In this document: positions 22,546-34,784 of the stretch, piece by piece
Layout: each line of letters begins with the position of its first letter
How positions within the stretch are numbered: position 1 is the stretch's first letter
Assembly (NCBI GenBank): GCA_016647705.1
Contig: CM028335.1
Coordinates: forward strand, 14,343,905 to 14,407,904
DNA: 64,000 nt
Source: Eucommia ulmoides
Taxonomy: Eukaryota; Streptophyta; Magnoliopsida; Garryales; Eucommiaceae
Direction: 5' to 3'
Notes under the pieces: model-generated
Told to the model about the DNA's origin: nothing
Seen by the model: only the letters and a program-made list of their open reading frames with translations
Database searches by the model: none
Position numbers and translations under genes: made by a program

Positions 22546-23333
22546 CTAGGGCATTGTCAAATCAACTACAGCATTATCAAATCACAACTCAATAAATATC
22601 GTCAACATTGTCAAATCACCACGTCCATCTCTTTTCCTCAAAACCAACTTTTAAGTCCAAAAGCATATTTCTCACTTTTCTTTTTAGAGAAAACGTTTGA
22701 TTCTTTCAAAACAACTTTTTCACCTTTTATTTTTCCTTTTGAAAACCAGACATTCTTAAGAGAATAGATGTTTTCTATTTTCTTTTAAAAACACCGTCTG
22801 ATTTTACCAAATTCAATAAAAAATCATTTTCAGTTTCATTTTGGAAACCATCGAAATTTTCCAAAAACTAAGTTTACCAACTCAACCAAATCCTGCTTGA
22901 TCCATATCGTTTACAAATTCATACAATTTAAGTAACCACATATTTAATCATATATACATAGAAAAAATTGTTTGGTAAGAAGACAGTACACTCACCTCGA
23001 TATCCGTTTTGCAAAACTGACACCGACTGCACTCTATCTGGACGCCAGTGCCTGCGAACCTAATAGTGGCAGGATCTAAATTAATATCTTATCTAAAATA
23101 TCCTAATCATGCAATGCAAACCCTACATCCCGAATCGTTACTAATTTTATGTACCACGTACGTAAAATTAATCAATCGTCACGAAATTATTATGATTTTA
23201 AGATTTATAATACGAACTAAAATTTAATTTAACGAGAATTAATAATCGATTGAAGTTTCACCTGTTTCTGAAACGTTTGGCGACCACGAGATGGGTTTTG
23301 GGTTTTCCTGGGGCGGTTTCTGTAATTTCCCCC

Positions 23334-23370
<37 letters not shown>

Positions 23371-24110
23371 CCTTCTTCTTTCTTTTTTTTTTTTCCCCTT
23401 TTCTGGTTTGCATTACTGTTTTCTGTTTTTCCTCTGTCACGCTGCCGACAACAAGGTCTCGCCGTCGATCACGCCTCGCCGTCCCACCAACCGGACACAT
23501 GCTTCGCCGGACAACCGACCCCAAACACCACCACGTCCACCTCCCATGCACCCCCACCATCCACCCACACGACACACACAGTAACACACACACCCACAAT
23601 GCTCTCTCTCTCTACACTTATCGCCGGCGAACATCTGGCGACTTCCGAAACACACACACACTTTGAAACACACACTGTAAACCTACCCACTCAATAAAAC
23701 ACGACGCCACAACCACTAACAACAAGGCAACGACAGGCCTTCTCCCTCTCTCCACTCCTGCAACGATCAAGACACGCACCACCCCCACTGCTCAGAACAC
23801 CCACTCACACCACCACCCTCACCAACCACCACCCGCACCAACCACCACCCGCATAGCCGACCAACACCCAGCGACGATCACTTGTCGACAGACAGCCCCT
23901 ATCGCCGAACCAGACTTTTCTCTCTCTACCCACTCCGGCGACTCACCTGTGGCCGGAACAACCTACCCACATAATCGGATCAATTGGGCACGCACACACC
24001 CACTCCGAACACCCTCACACACAGACCCACATCCCCTGCTGACAACCTCCCTCCATCGGCCGACGACACCACCTCCGATCCTCTGCCTCAGTGCTCTGCT
24101 CTGTTTATTC

Positions 24111-24143
<33 letters not shown>

Positions 24144-24313
24144 ATGTTTTTTTTTTTTTTTTTTTTTGTCAGCTCTTACCTATATATATGCATGCACGAA
24201 GTGGTGTGAGCTTGATTCTTGCCCTGCCACATCCGTCCCGTCTCTTCGATTGTGCATTAGGGATGATCTCAGCCTCCGTTCATGCTTTGGGGGATGGTCT
24301 CGGCTTGCACGTG

Positions 24314-24314
24314 C

Positions 24315-24372
<58 letters not shown>
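24314..24372 (+). repeat. (GT)n(AT)n microsatellite
   Basis: About 19 bases of GT are followed by about 40 bases of AT inside the Gypsy-R left LTR. The right LTR has a shorter version at 30826-30862. Confidence 0.95.
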
Positions 24373-24376
<4 letters not shown>

Positions 24377-24579
24377 CTTAATTTTTTTTTCTCCTAATTA
24401 CATTATCCATCCCTTAATTTTCTTTGGATTTTTAGTTAGCCCCAAATTCTCATTTTAATCTTTTGCCAATCTCAAATTGACCCCTAAAATTTTGAGTTTA
24501 AATAATAAATAATACTATCTACCCTGTTATTTCTAAATGTGTTAAAATACGTCTAAAATAAAAACATCAGGGTCTTACA

Positions 24580-24596
24580 ACTCTCCCCCCCTAAAA
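24580..24596 (-). other. Polypurine tract of Gypsy-R
   Basis: On the minus strand this reads CCTTTTAGGGGGGGAGAGT, ending at the LTR start. It is a typical plus-strand primer site and longer than that of Gypsy-A. Confidence 0.75.
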
Positions 24597-26086
24597 GGAA
24601 TTTCGTCCCAAAATTTTCGTTGAAAACAATGGGGACTAAAATTTTGGTCAAAACAATAACAATTCAGCGTCGCACCACACGGGGATGCTAGTCATACTTA
24701 ATTCTAGAACAATTGTTATATATGGTCTCAACATCACAAATCGCCCAAAATTTATAATCAACAACTTTTTCGTCAAATCATAACCATCCAACCAACAAAG
24801 TGCACTTGATCGGTTACCCTTAACATGGATCACTCATTGTTAAAGAATCTCATGTTCCTAACTGCTTCCACTGCGTTACTCTGATAAAATTAAAATCAGT
24901 AACAACATTACCTGCTGAAAGTATTTCCATACATTGAGTCTATTTCATTCCGTCGTAACCGACGCTTATCTACTTCATCTGACATTTCCTAGTCGCCCGT
25001 TGCAATAATAATTTTCATTCAATACTTAACCTAACTACCATCGTCCCTACTCTCATAAGCACCGATAACTCAACAACCACTAACCTCGATATCTACCTCA
25101 GCTCTTTAATACTCATATCGATATCATTCATAATACCTAAATATCACCAACTCATATAACTACAACTCAAATGTATCAACCAAATAATCTATAAGAATTC
25201 CTTTCATGCCTCCACATTTTGTCAAGTCCCTGATATGGTCACGTGCTTCAAGTTTATTTCCATCTGCCTAACATGCTTCAAATAAATACACGTACATATA
25301 CGACTCACAGGACATAGGTACGCCCCAGTCACTGCAGAAACGATACATTCTAATAACTACTAGCTATTAAATGCAAAATATTATACCATGTGTACATATC
25401 ATTTCAAGTATATTTTAAATTCTCCCTGTCCCGTGATATCTTAATAACTTCCAATTTCCAATAAAATTATAGTTGTATCGGGCTATTTTTGAATCCCGTA
25501 AGTTTCGTTTTCCTATCTCAGTTCAGTCTATCAGATCGGGATCCTGTATCCTTTTCATATAGCACTTTATGCAATACCCCCCCGATTGACGACAAGATAG
25601 TTATTAGCATAACCAGTTTTTTTTTTACATTGCACAATTATTCCTCTTACCAGAAACTTCCACGATACAACCCCTCAACATATCTCCCAACACCTGAATC
25701 GTATTTCCTAATAAACCATTGATCCATGACTGGAACAATGTATCAACTTCCACTTGGGCAACTAAAGGAGTATGGAAAATTTTTAACCCGCTTGTGCAAA
25801 TAACCCGCTTGTGCGAATAACTATCAGCTTTTAATACTTCAGTTTCCCCTACGGATTGTTCATACAATGATGACTTATTTTACGTTGATAACAATTATTG
25901 TCCCGATCACCATATGGCGCCAACACCTATGATTTTAGAATTCCAAATTCTAAAATTTCGAATAACCGATTAATAAAATTCCTAGAATTACTAATCCTTA
26001 TCTCCTTTTGAAAAAAAAACATCTTGTCCCAACTAAATTTTAAAATTTGCATTAAATTGATGCATCACGCAATCGAACTATCCTAT

Positions 26087-26088
<2 letters not shown>

Positions 26089-26126
<38 letters not shown>
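26089..26126. repeat. (AT)n microsatellite
   Basis: About 19 AT units in the interior of Gypsy-R. It creates YIYIYI-type false open frames on both strands. Confidence 0.95.
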
Positions 26127-26130
<4 letters not shown>

Positions 26131-26589
26131 CATGCGCATCAGGAAAGCACTCCTCGAACTCCTCTCTCTTTTCTTTCCCGGTATATGTCAAGGCTATAAT
26201 AGTCCACCAAGAGATTTCGTTACTTCTCGACCTTACCTTGACTAACAAATCACCAAATAACAAATGCTGCGATTTTCTATTTGCCTTCCAATCTACTAAT
26301 CATATTTACGCCATCACAGTATAGTAAATATTACGGGGGTATTGCATATTCTATGCACCTCTTTTAAGGTCTCATCTATAAATTGGCATTATCAACCCTA
26401 CACATTTTATTTCCAATTTCCAAACTTCATCATTCCTTCAGACCCGCTAAACAGTTTTACAGTCAATCTCCACTGTATTGCTAAACCTTCTTAACTGGAC
26501 ATCCGACCTTTACATGTCTACACTATGGTGAAAATCCATACCGAACAGCGTTACCGTCTGACCAGCCGCCCACTAAACTTACAAGGGCC

Positions 26590-27040
26590 TCAACTTAACC
26601 CATAAATTAGTATGAACAACCAATTCACCAATTTTGGCCTGAAATATTTGCTATAGTCAGCATTGTGACCACCTTCATTCCCTTCCACTCTAATCGTTTC
26701 CAATTGGACATCCAACTTCTGCGCTACTACCGTACAACCGCTAAATACTAGTTTCATACTTATAAGCTCAGTTAGAGTGGTCATCCGACCAATTGCCTAA
26801 TAGACTTACAAAGATCTCGACTTGACACCTACAATAATAAATGTTAGAACGAATACGATCTCTCCTGGCTCCAAAAAGTTTCGAATTCCAGTCACATGTT
26901 CTCGGCTTTCTTTATATTCCGTCAATCCACTACTTCGACTTCCTTTGGATTTACTTGAATGCTATGCCTCAAGAGTACTAGTCATATTTGCTGCCCTAGC
27001 CACCGCCTTAGTTAACACATTCCGGAGGTGTTCACCATGC
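26590..27040 (-). pseudogene. Very decayed gypsy pol relics in Gypsy-R
   Basis: Three short minus-strand stretches match Gypsy-A pol in the right order. GEHLRNVL, near 27015-27037, recalls the E-HLR-VL block after the RT catalytic loop. VTGIRNFLE, near 26867-26901, recalls [20 protein letters not shown] (within 26590-26784) matches [11 protein letters not shown], which lies between RNase H and integrase in Gypsy-A at about 5620-5655. The spacing is shorter than in Gypsy-A and the reading frame is ruined. These are ancient decay products carried along by the element, not a gene. Confidence 0.6.
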
Positions 27041-28370
27041 TCTTCTCTACTTTCGACCGGATCACCGTTGTTACCACGTCACAGTCTCAAATTTTCGATT
27101 ACAAATACCCTTCTCAAAAATCTGACATAATTCCTTACTTGTTGCAACCTATTTAACAACCTATCCATTCTAACTTTTACGTTACCAACATCGGATCTTT
27201 ATGGAAGCACACACCAGGTCTACATAAATCGTTTAGTTGATATTCTAATTTATTGTAATGCCTTCTTTTTCTATTAAGACTTCCTAACTTGCAAACAAAC
27301 TTACTCCAATTTCCCAATATCCAACAATTAATATATATATATATATATATATTTTATACACCCCCAAAATTATTCAAATTCAACTAAATGCAATCAATCG
27401 TTAATTCCCCCAATTTTTTTCCTATTCCATAGCAATCACTTTTAAAGTCCCAAGATTATAATTTCAAATCTCAGTTTCTCACATTCATTAACACCAGTAT
27501 ACTTAACCAACTTACGAGCCGAATGTTCCTCTCCTTATCATTATGGAACTTATTTAACAGCAACCACAATTACTAATCACACGTACAAGTACCTTGTCAA
27601 TTCTCGATACTACATAGGGAAAATCCCTAGCTATCACAGTATTCACTGCCGAAACTTGTTTGAACAACATCTACGTACCAACTTGTCATATCCTTTCCTT
27701 AACACTTTTCTAACTTCCTAAACCCCCCCTAAAAGACTAACTGAGGTACTAGATATGTCTTCCCAACAATACATACTTTTATTCATCCCAAATTTGACTC
27801 CACCCGCAACTCTATATTACTCATTCGAATGAATTATCTTTACACGCACCTACTATCCTCCTAGATCCACAATCCTCGGCCACTTTTATATATCATTTCC
27901 TATTACCTTACTACATGCCACAATTGTTACTCCGTCTATTAATTAATTTAAAAAGTGTTACCAAATTAAATTCTTGTCCGGTAACGTCACAGTTTCCTTT
28001 CAGATTGCCTAGAGAGCGATTTACTCCCTTTGAATATTATTTCTTATTTTTAACTTAAGGGTGCTATATCATCTAGTATATTGACAACAACGTAATTTGT
28101 GGTTTGTCTAACTTAACCTTCTTATCTTGTAGAACACATCCCTCCCAGCAATATGACCACGTGGTCATATCGCTACTTGCCAAAAAGACAGTTCTCCATG
28201 CACCATGCCAAAGCACAAACTAATGAAATAAAAGACCTAACACTCACATGCCAAGTTCACCTATTGACACCCTATCTTATGTCCCCTACTGACTAGACGA
28301 CTGGCACGTCCTCCTATATCATGATCTTCTACCGACACCTCTCCTGATAAGTCTACAGAACCTATAACTT

Positions 28371-28384
28371 AGGCTCTGATACCA
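28371..28384 (-). other. Primer-binding site of Gypsy-R
   Basis: The minus strand reads TGGTATCAGAGCCT four bases after the LTR end, the initiator tRNA-Met type also used by Gypsy-A. It is intact, unlike the coding interior. Confidence 0.85.
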
Positions 28385-28388
28385 AAAT

Positions 28389-30822
28389 TGTCACAACCCG
28401 TCCCGGACACCTGTCATCCCGAGGCGGGCGTGACTACAACATGACATCACCAATACCCAAATTCTCATATCAATGACAATATACACCTATTGTATAATAC
28501 AAACACCTACTATGGGGGACACACCTGTCCCAAAATTTGATTAACTAAAAGTATTTATCCATAAACCTTTTATAGGTTCGCCTTTGACAGCTTTTCTCAA
28601 TCGCCTATATGACTTCATCACGTAGCTCTACCTAGTGCCAGTAGGGGACCAACTCCTAGCTGTTGTACCTGCGAGTGTACTGCCTTCTTAGTAAAATATT
28701 TTTTTAAAAAATATTAATACGTTCTAAATATTTCCACAATTTAGTATGGGTCAAGCATAAGTAAATAAGTAATAAAAATGAAACGATATAGATAAATTCC
28801 ACCCAAATCCATCTAGTACAAAATCCTACCAAACATCATGATAAATAACATCAAATCAACCAATATACGTAAAACACCACATCTCAAACACCAATCTCAA
28901 ACACACACCTCCAACACACACACACTGGTCAGTCCTAGTGATCGTTTTAACCTCACGATCGGGAGTTTGCAACGGTACCGTACCATCCGTAGGATATGCC
29001 TTCCTACGAACACCCATCACTCCGCCGAAGCGGATAATCACTGCGCAGTATAAACGTCTAACATCACTCTGTCGAGGCAGAAAAACATCACTCCGCCGAA
29101 GCGGATAATCTCACTCTATCGAAATAGATAAATACTAGGGCATTGTCAAATCAACTACAGCATCATCAAATCACAACTCAATAAATATCGTCAACATTGT
29201 CAAATCACCACGTCCATCTCTTTTCCTCAAAACCAACTTTTAAGTCCAAAAGCATATTTCCCACTTTTCTTTTTAGAGAAAACGTCTGATTCTTTCAAAA
29301 TAATTTTTCACCCTTTATTTTTCCTTTTGAAAATCGGACATTCTTAGGAGAATAGATGTTTTCTATTTCCTTTTAAAAACACCGTTTGATTTTACCAAAT
29401 TCAATAAAAAATCATTTTGGAAACCATCAAAATCTTCCAAAAACTAAGTTTACCAACTCAACCAAATCCTGCTTGATCCATATCATTTACAAATTCATAC
29501 AATTTAAGTAACCACATATTTAATCATATATACATAGACAAATAGTTTGGTAAGAAGACAGTACACTCACCTCGATATCCGTTTTGCAAAACTGACACTG
29601 ACTGCACTCTATCTGGATGCCAGTGCCTGCGAACCTAATAGTGGCAGGGTCTAAATTAATATCTTATCTAAAATATCCCAATCATGCAATGCAAACCCTA
29701 CATTCCGAATCGTTACTAATTTTATGTACCACGTACGTAAAATTAATCAATCGTCACGAAATTATTATGATTTTAAGATTTATAATACGAACTAAAATTT
29801 AATTTAACAAGAATTAATAATCGATTGAAGTTTCACCTGTTTCCGAAACGTTTGGCGACCACGAGATAGGTTTTGGGTTTTCCTGGGGTGGTTTCTGTAA
29901 TTTTTCCCTTTTTCTCTTTTTTTTTTTCCTTCTTCTTTTTTTTTTCCCCTTTTCTAGTTTGCGTTACTATTTTTTGTTTTTCCTCCGTCACGCTGCCGAC
30001 GACAAGGTCTCGCCGTCGATCACGCCTCGCCGTCCCACCAACCAGACACATGCTTCGCCGGACAACCGACCTTATACACCACCACATCCACCTCCCATGC
30101 ACCCCCACTATCCACCCATACGACACACACAGTAACACACACACCCACAATGCTCTCTCTCTCTAAACTTATCGCCGGCGAACATCCGGCGACCTCCGAA
30201 ACACACACACACACTTTGAAACACACACTGTAAACCAACCCACTCAATAAAACACGACGCCACAACCACTGACAATAGGGCAACGATAGGCCCTCTCCCT
30301 CTCTCCACTCCGGCGACGATCAAGACACGCACCACCCCCATTGCTCAGAATACCCACTCACACCACCATACTCACCAACCACCACCTGCACAGCCGACCA
30401 ACACCCGGCGACGATCACCTGTCGACAGACAGCCCCTACCGCCGAACCGGACTTTTCTCTCTCTACCCACTTCGGCGACTTACCCGTGGCCGGAGCAACC
30501 TACCCACATAATCGGATCAATTGGGCATGCACACACCCACTCCGAACACCCTCACACACAGACCCACATCTCCTGCTGACGATCTCCCTCCGTCGGCCGA
30601 CAACACAACCTCGGATCCTCTGCCTCACTGCTCTGCTCTGCTTATTTTTTTTTTTTTTTTTGTGCTTTTTTTTTTGTCAGCTCTTACCTATATATATGCA
30701 TGCATGAAGTGGTGTGAGCTTGATTCTTGCCCTGCCACGTCCGTCCCGTCTCTCTGATTGTGCGTTAGGGATGATCTCAGCCTCCGTTCATGCTTTGGGG
30801 GATGGTCTCGGCTTGCACATGC

Positions 30823-30866
<44 letters not shown>

Positions 30867-31068
30867 CTTAATTTTTTTTCTCCTAATTACATTATCCATC
30901 CCTTAATTTTCTTTGGATTCTTAGTTAGCCCCAAATTCTCATTTTAATCTTTTACCAATCTTAAATTGACCCCTAAAATTTTGAGTTTAAATAATAAATA
31001 ATACCATCTACCCTGTTATTTCTAAATGTGTTAAAATACGTCTAAAATAAAAACATCAGGGTCTTACA
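28389..31068 (-). repeat. 5' LTR of Gypsy-R (right copy)
   Basis: It is 2,680 bases and nearly colinear with the left copy, with shorter T runs, a shorter (AT)n at 30826-30862 and one repeat unit fewer at 29011-29133. Most base differences are transitions. It adjoins the target duplication GTTTG at 31069. Confidence 0.92.
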
Positions 31069-32133
31069 GTTTGTCCGTCGTGCATGTGAGTGAGCTTTGT
31101 TTTTTTTTTTGTTTTGTGTCAACAACGTGTGCGTGTGTGTATGTTTTCTCTGATGTTTGCGGTGTATGTGTGTTGGTGGATGAGTGGGGGAGCGTCGGAG
31201 TGGTGTGTGGGTATTTGATTGTTGGGGAGGGGCGGTGTGAGCCGTCGAAGTTGGTGAGAAGAGAGAGAGAGACGATCGATTGGGAGTGAACCAGAAGCTG
31301 ATCGAGGAAGATGGTCGTTCGCCTTGGCGGTGAAGCATCAGAACGCAAAACAGAGAAGACAGGGAGCGTGTTCGCCTAGGCAGTTAGATGACGACTTAGG
31401 CGGTGGCGAGTCAATAAGCAAAACGAAGAAAAGAATAAGTATGTTCACCGAGGCGGTGGATCTTTCGCCTAAGCGGTGAGTTCAAGAACAGAAATTAAAT
31501 TTTTTAAGGAAAAAGAAAATCGACAACCGTTTCGGAACTAGTAGCGTTTCTCATTAAATTTTATGATTTGTTAAATTTAAATATTAGCATCAAAATTTCG
31601 TAACCGGAATAATAAATTTTGGAACCGTTCGTATTACTAAATTTTGTACAGTAAATTTTATCGAAGCGAAACTAGCCGAATAATAATTTTTCATAGTAAA
31701 ATGTGGGGACGAGAAAATTGTGAAATTTAGGGCCTGCATTGCATGATTAGGTTATTTTGAATAGATTATTAATTTAGACCCTATCACTATTAGGTTTGCA
31801 GACACCGGCGTATCGATAGAGGGTGGTTAGTAGCAATTTTGCAGAGCGGATATCGAGATGAGTGTATTGTCTTCTATCATATATATTATGGAAAATGAGT
31901 TTATTTAAAAAATTGGATGAATTTGCAACTTATATGGATCAAGCGATTTTGGGTTCTTGTGGAAAAATATTTTGTGGATTACGTTGGTTTGAAAATGGTG
32001 GAAAATGATTTGTTGAATCTAGTTGGTTTCTAAAAGGGTGGAAAAATGATTGTGGACCAAGTCGTTTATTGTTGAGGTGAAAATTGTTGTTTGGTCCGAT
32101 TATGCCATAGTATTTCTTCCCGAAAGGGATGTA

Positions 32134-32366
32134 GATTATCTGTTAGGCATAGTCCTGCAGAGCATTATTTATCTGCTAGGCATAGTCCTACAAAGCGTTA
32201 ATTATCTGCTAGGCATAGTCCTGCAGAGCGTTGTTTATTTGCTAGGTATAGTTCAGCAGAGTATTGATTATTTGCTAGGTATAGTTCGATAGAATGTTGT
32301 TTATCTGCTAGGCATAGTCCTGCAGAGCGTTGATTATCTGCTAGGCAAAGTTCTGTAGAGCGTTGT
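32134..32366 (+). repeat. 33-bp tandem array in the solo gypsy LTR
   Basis: Seven units of about 33 bases each read roughly GATTATCTGCTAGGCATAG plus TCCTGCAGAGCGTT. Just before it (32113-32133) is one unit like the Gypsy-A array, TTCTTCCCGAAAGGGATGTA. Translation gives a repeating YLLGIVLQS frame that is a by-product. It ends just before the conserved CTCCCGATCGTGAGG block. Confidence 0.9.
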
Positions 32367-33501
32367 TGTGACCCGTTAGGAAGACAAATCCTATAGGTGG
32401 TATGGTACCGTTGTAACTCCCGATCGTGAGGTTAAAACAATCATATGGCTAATCGGAGGGTGGTGTGGTATTTTATCGTATACGATGAACCGATTGGATA
32501 AATTTATGTATATATTACTTTACCCTGAATTGGTATATCTATATATGTTGGTGTATCTATTATTTTGGTTGCTTTATATTATTTGGTTAGATATAGTATT
32601 CTGGTAAATTTTCACTACTTGGTTGGAATGTTATAAATTTATAAGTTTGTTTCTGAGGTGACAGGAAAACAGAGTTTTTCAGGTGGTATGTGATTTTTGT
32701 ATTACTATTTGAAATGCAGTATTTAAATTATTATTATACTTGATCCATATACAAAAAGGTTTTTATTATGAAGACACTAGACCGATAAAAATTTTGGTTT
32801 CAGGTGCAGCGGTTAGGAGTTGGTCCCTTACTGGCACTAAATAGAGTCCTGCTGTAGCGTTGTTTTGGGAGTAGGCTATCTAAGGCGAACCTGTGGGAGG
32901 TTCACCATTATTATTTCATTGTTACTATTTTTGTTGTATATATATTCACGGAAGGATGTGTCCCAGATTGAGAGGATGTATATGGTTGTGTGCTTGTATG
33001 TGTTTGTATATATATATATATATATCGTGATTTCTAGTTGGTTGGTAGTTCAGGGGAGGTCATATCGACGTCACGCCGGCCCCGGGGTGACGGGTGTCTG
33101 GGGGTGGGGTGTGACAGGTGATTCCACCCCTCGTAACAGGGGCCGATGAGGGGAGGGAGAGGGAGAGAGTGGGGAATGAGGGAAAAGAGAGGGGGAGAGA
33201 GAGGGGGGGGGAGAAGGATGGAGAAGAGAGAGAGAGAGAAAAAGAAAGAAGTAAAAAAATATATATATTAAAAATTGATTAAAAAAGATTAAAAAATGAA
33301 AAATAGTAAAATGACGATTTTACCCTCATAATTCAGTTAGTTTAGACGATTTTTTTGATAGAAGGTCCAAATAAAAACGTACTGATACCTAGAGGGTTTA
33401 AAATGAAACGTTCAAAAGGAAAGGGACCGACTAGAAAAGTGTCAATACCTGAAACGTTTAAAATGTAATTTCCCCTAAAAAATTATTAGTTAGATAAATT
33501 A

Positions 33502-33737
33502 AGGGTTAATAACACCTTATCGACATGTAGTTTGACCAATTTGCACTTTACTTCCTATAATTTAGAAATCATCACTTATCCCTCTGTGGTCAGATATTTG
33601 TTGCACTTACCTCCCTATATTAGGGAAGTAAGTGGTTTGAAAATCTAACTATAAGGGAGATAAGTGACGATTTTTAAATTACAGGGAAATAAGTACAAAT
33701 CAGTCAAACTATAGGAGAGTAAAATTTAATTAACCCT
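33502..33737. mobile_element. MITE with about 90-bp inverted arms
   Basis: The tips are AGGGTTAA and TTAACCCT. The arms match further inward: TAGTTTGACCAATTTGCACTT against the reverse complement of AAGTACAAATCAGTCAAACTA, and ATAATTTAGAAATCATCACTTAT against its partner. It has no coding capacity. Flanking A/T-rich 8-9 bases are similar but not identical. A Mutator-type MITE is my best guess. Confidence 0.72.
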
Positions 33738-34176
33738 AAAATATATAGACAAGGGAAAAATAGTCATATCATTGATCATATTTTTTAAATAATACTGTTA
33801 AAAAATAAGGATAAATAAATAATTAAACACAATTTTTTTTTTTTTTTAATAAGTGATCTCCATAATATTTGATAAAACACAAGATATTCTAGTGATTTTC
33901 GACTCAAAGATAGGAGGTGTCAATAGTAAAATTCCTATAACTTTAATATACTTTATAATATTTTATATGTTAATATTTATCGATAAATTTAGTACGAAGT
34001 CAATTTTATTTTCAAATCAATAACTTAAATTTTTTTTGCTTAATACAGTGTGGTATGTAATTTTCTACTCGCGACCCCCAATACTGAGTGGTATGTGTTC
34101 CAAAAGTTTAATTGTTTGTTACACTAATCCCACTTATTATTATTTATTTACCGTTGACACACTAAACACATGAAAT
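33738..34176. other. AT-rich spacer
   Basis: No gene or repeat recognised. It includes a T run near 33832-33848. Confidence 0.5.
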
Positions 34177-34179
34177 TAA

Positions 34180-34544
34180 GGTTGCGTTTGAGTAAGAGAT
34201 TTGAAGAAGGAATTTGATTTGTTTAAAGAATTACAAAATTTATTTTTGATAAATCTCTTGTTTGGATATTTATTAAGAGTAAATTTGCAAAATCCCTTAG
34301 ATCTAAAAAATAGGGTAAATAGAGGATTTTTAAATTCTTTGTTTTAGGTATCATTTACAAATCCACCGATGATGCTGACCTCACAGTGGTGATGGTGGTT
34401 ATCCAAATAAGAAAATTATAAAATTACATGACCAAATTATTTGCCAAAAATAATTATCCAAACAAAAAATTTGTAAATAATAGGATTTTAAAATTCAAGA
34501 TTTAGAAATTCCATCATTTACAAATTTCTTATCCAAACGCAACC
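34180..34544. mobile_element. MITE with GGTTGCGTTTG termini (PIF/Harbinger-like)
   Basis: The left tip GGTTGCGTTTGAGTAAGAGATTT pairs with the right tip AAATTTCTTATCCAAACGCAACC. TAA flanks both ends (34177-34179, 34545-34547), the 3-base duplication typical of PIF/Harbinger elements. It is 365 bases with no coding. A hAT-type origin is less likely because no 8-base duplication is seen. Confidence 0.78.
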
Positions 34545-34784
34545 TAAATATTTCACATCAAACTAATGTTGAGTGTCGACCACCCTACACAAACCACCAC
34601 TAAAGCAAACCACCATTAAACCACCACCGCATAAAAAATCAATAATAAATCAAATATACGACAAAAATTGAAAAAGAAAATACAAAATATTTCAATTCAC
34701 CAGCAATGTCCATCATTGAATAAAAAATATAGTAGCAAAAATAATTATGCAGCAAACAAATTGAGGGAAAAAAAATACAGTAAA

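Larger units (their letters stand above)
21778..24579 (-). repeat. 3' LTR of Gypsy-R (left copy)
   Basis: On the minus strand it begins TGTAAGACCCTGATG at 24579 and ends ACGGGTTATGACA at 21778. It contains (GT)n-(AT)n at 24314-24372, long T runs near 23341-23394 and 24110-24170, a CA- and CC-rich section, and a short-repeat array at 22401-22545. It is about 120 bases longer than its partner, mainly from repeat-length changes. Open frames are low complexity. Confidence 0.92.
24597..28370 (-). other. Interior of Gypsy-R, largely non-coding
   Basis: There is no open frame of useful length. Short minus-strand relics of gypsy pol lie near 26590-27040 (listed separately). The leader next to the primer site (28260-28370) resembles that of Gypsy-A. 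Two (AT)n runs, 26089-26126 and about 27330-27352, interrupt it. The rest I cannot assign. Confidence 0.65.
21778..31068 (-). mobile_element. Gypsy-R: full-length gypsy element nested in the solo LTR
   Basis: Two LTRs (21778-24579 and 28389-31068, read on the minus strand) flank a 3.8-kb interior. The target duplication is GTTTG (21773-21777 and 31069-31073). On the minus strand the right LTR is followed by a primer-binding site and the left LTR is preceded by a polypurine tract, so both key priming sites survive. The LTRs differ mainly by transitions, a few per hundred bases by eye. The interior holds only faint pol relics. It is related to Gypsy-A by LTR ends and leader. It was probably mobilised in trans by a coding relative. 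Confidence 0.9.
21157..33116 (+). mobile_element. Solo LTR of the Gypsy-A family, interrupted by Gypsy-R
   Basis: It begins TGTAAGACC at 21157 and ends GGTGTGACA at 33116, with the 5-base target duplication GGTGA at 21152-21156 and 33117-33121. Removing Gypsy-R (and one copy of its duplication) leaves about 2.66 kb, the length of one LTR. Start, AT-rich promoter, conserved CCCGATCGTGAGG block and end all match the Gypsy-A LTR. No primer-binding site or polypurine tract adjoins it, so it is a solo LTR left by recombination between two LTRs. Confidence 0.9.
20766..33476. mobile_element. Foldback element B (long terminal inverted repeats), split by nested retrotransposons
   Basis: Arm one (20766-21156) and the reverse complement of arm two (33122-33476) match over about 350 bases: GGGGAAATTACATTTTAAAC at the tip, GGTCCCTTTC, GTTTCATTTTAAA, CTCTAGRTATCA, a CTCTCT run, and a GTTACRGGGGTG centre. 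Without the insert it would be about 746 bases with almost no loop. The flank reads TAAAAA on both sides. It has no coding capacity. The solo gypsy LTR at 21157-33116 sits at its centre. Class is probably Mutator-like foldback. Confidence 0.85.

Noticed and set aside
24091..24397. Open frames with YIYIYI-type repeats (also 26024-26263)
   Set aside because: They are translations of (AT)n microsatellites.
24580..28388. Calling Gypsy-R a pure LARD with a unique non-coding interior
   Set aside because: Short stretches on the minus strand align in order with Gypsy-A pol, so the interior is at least partly decayed pol.
32050..32292. A repeat protein (YLLGIVLQS repeats)
   Set aside because: It follows from the 33-base array, which is a whole number of codons; the array is not kept in related LTRs.
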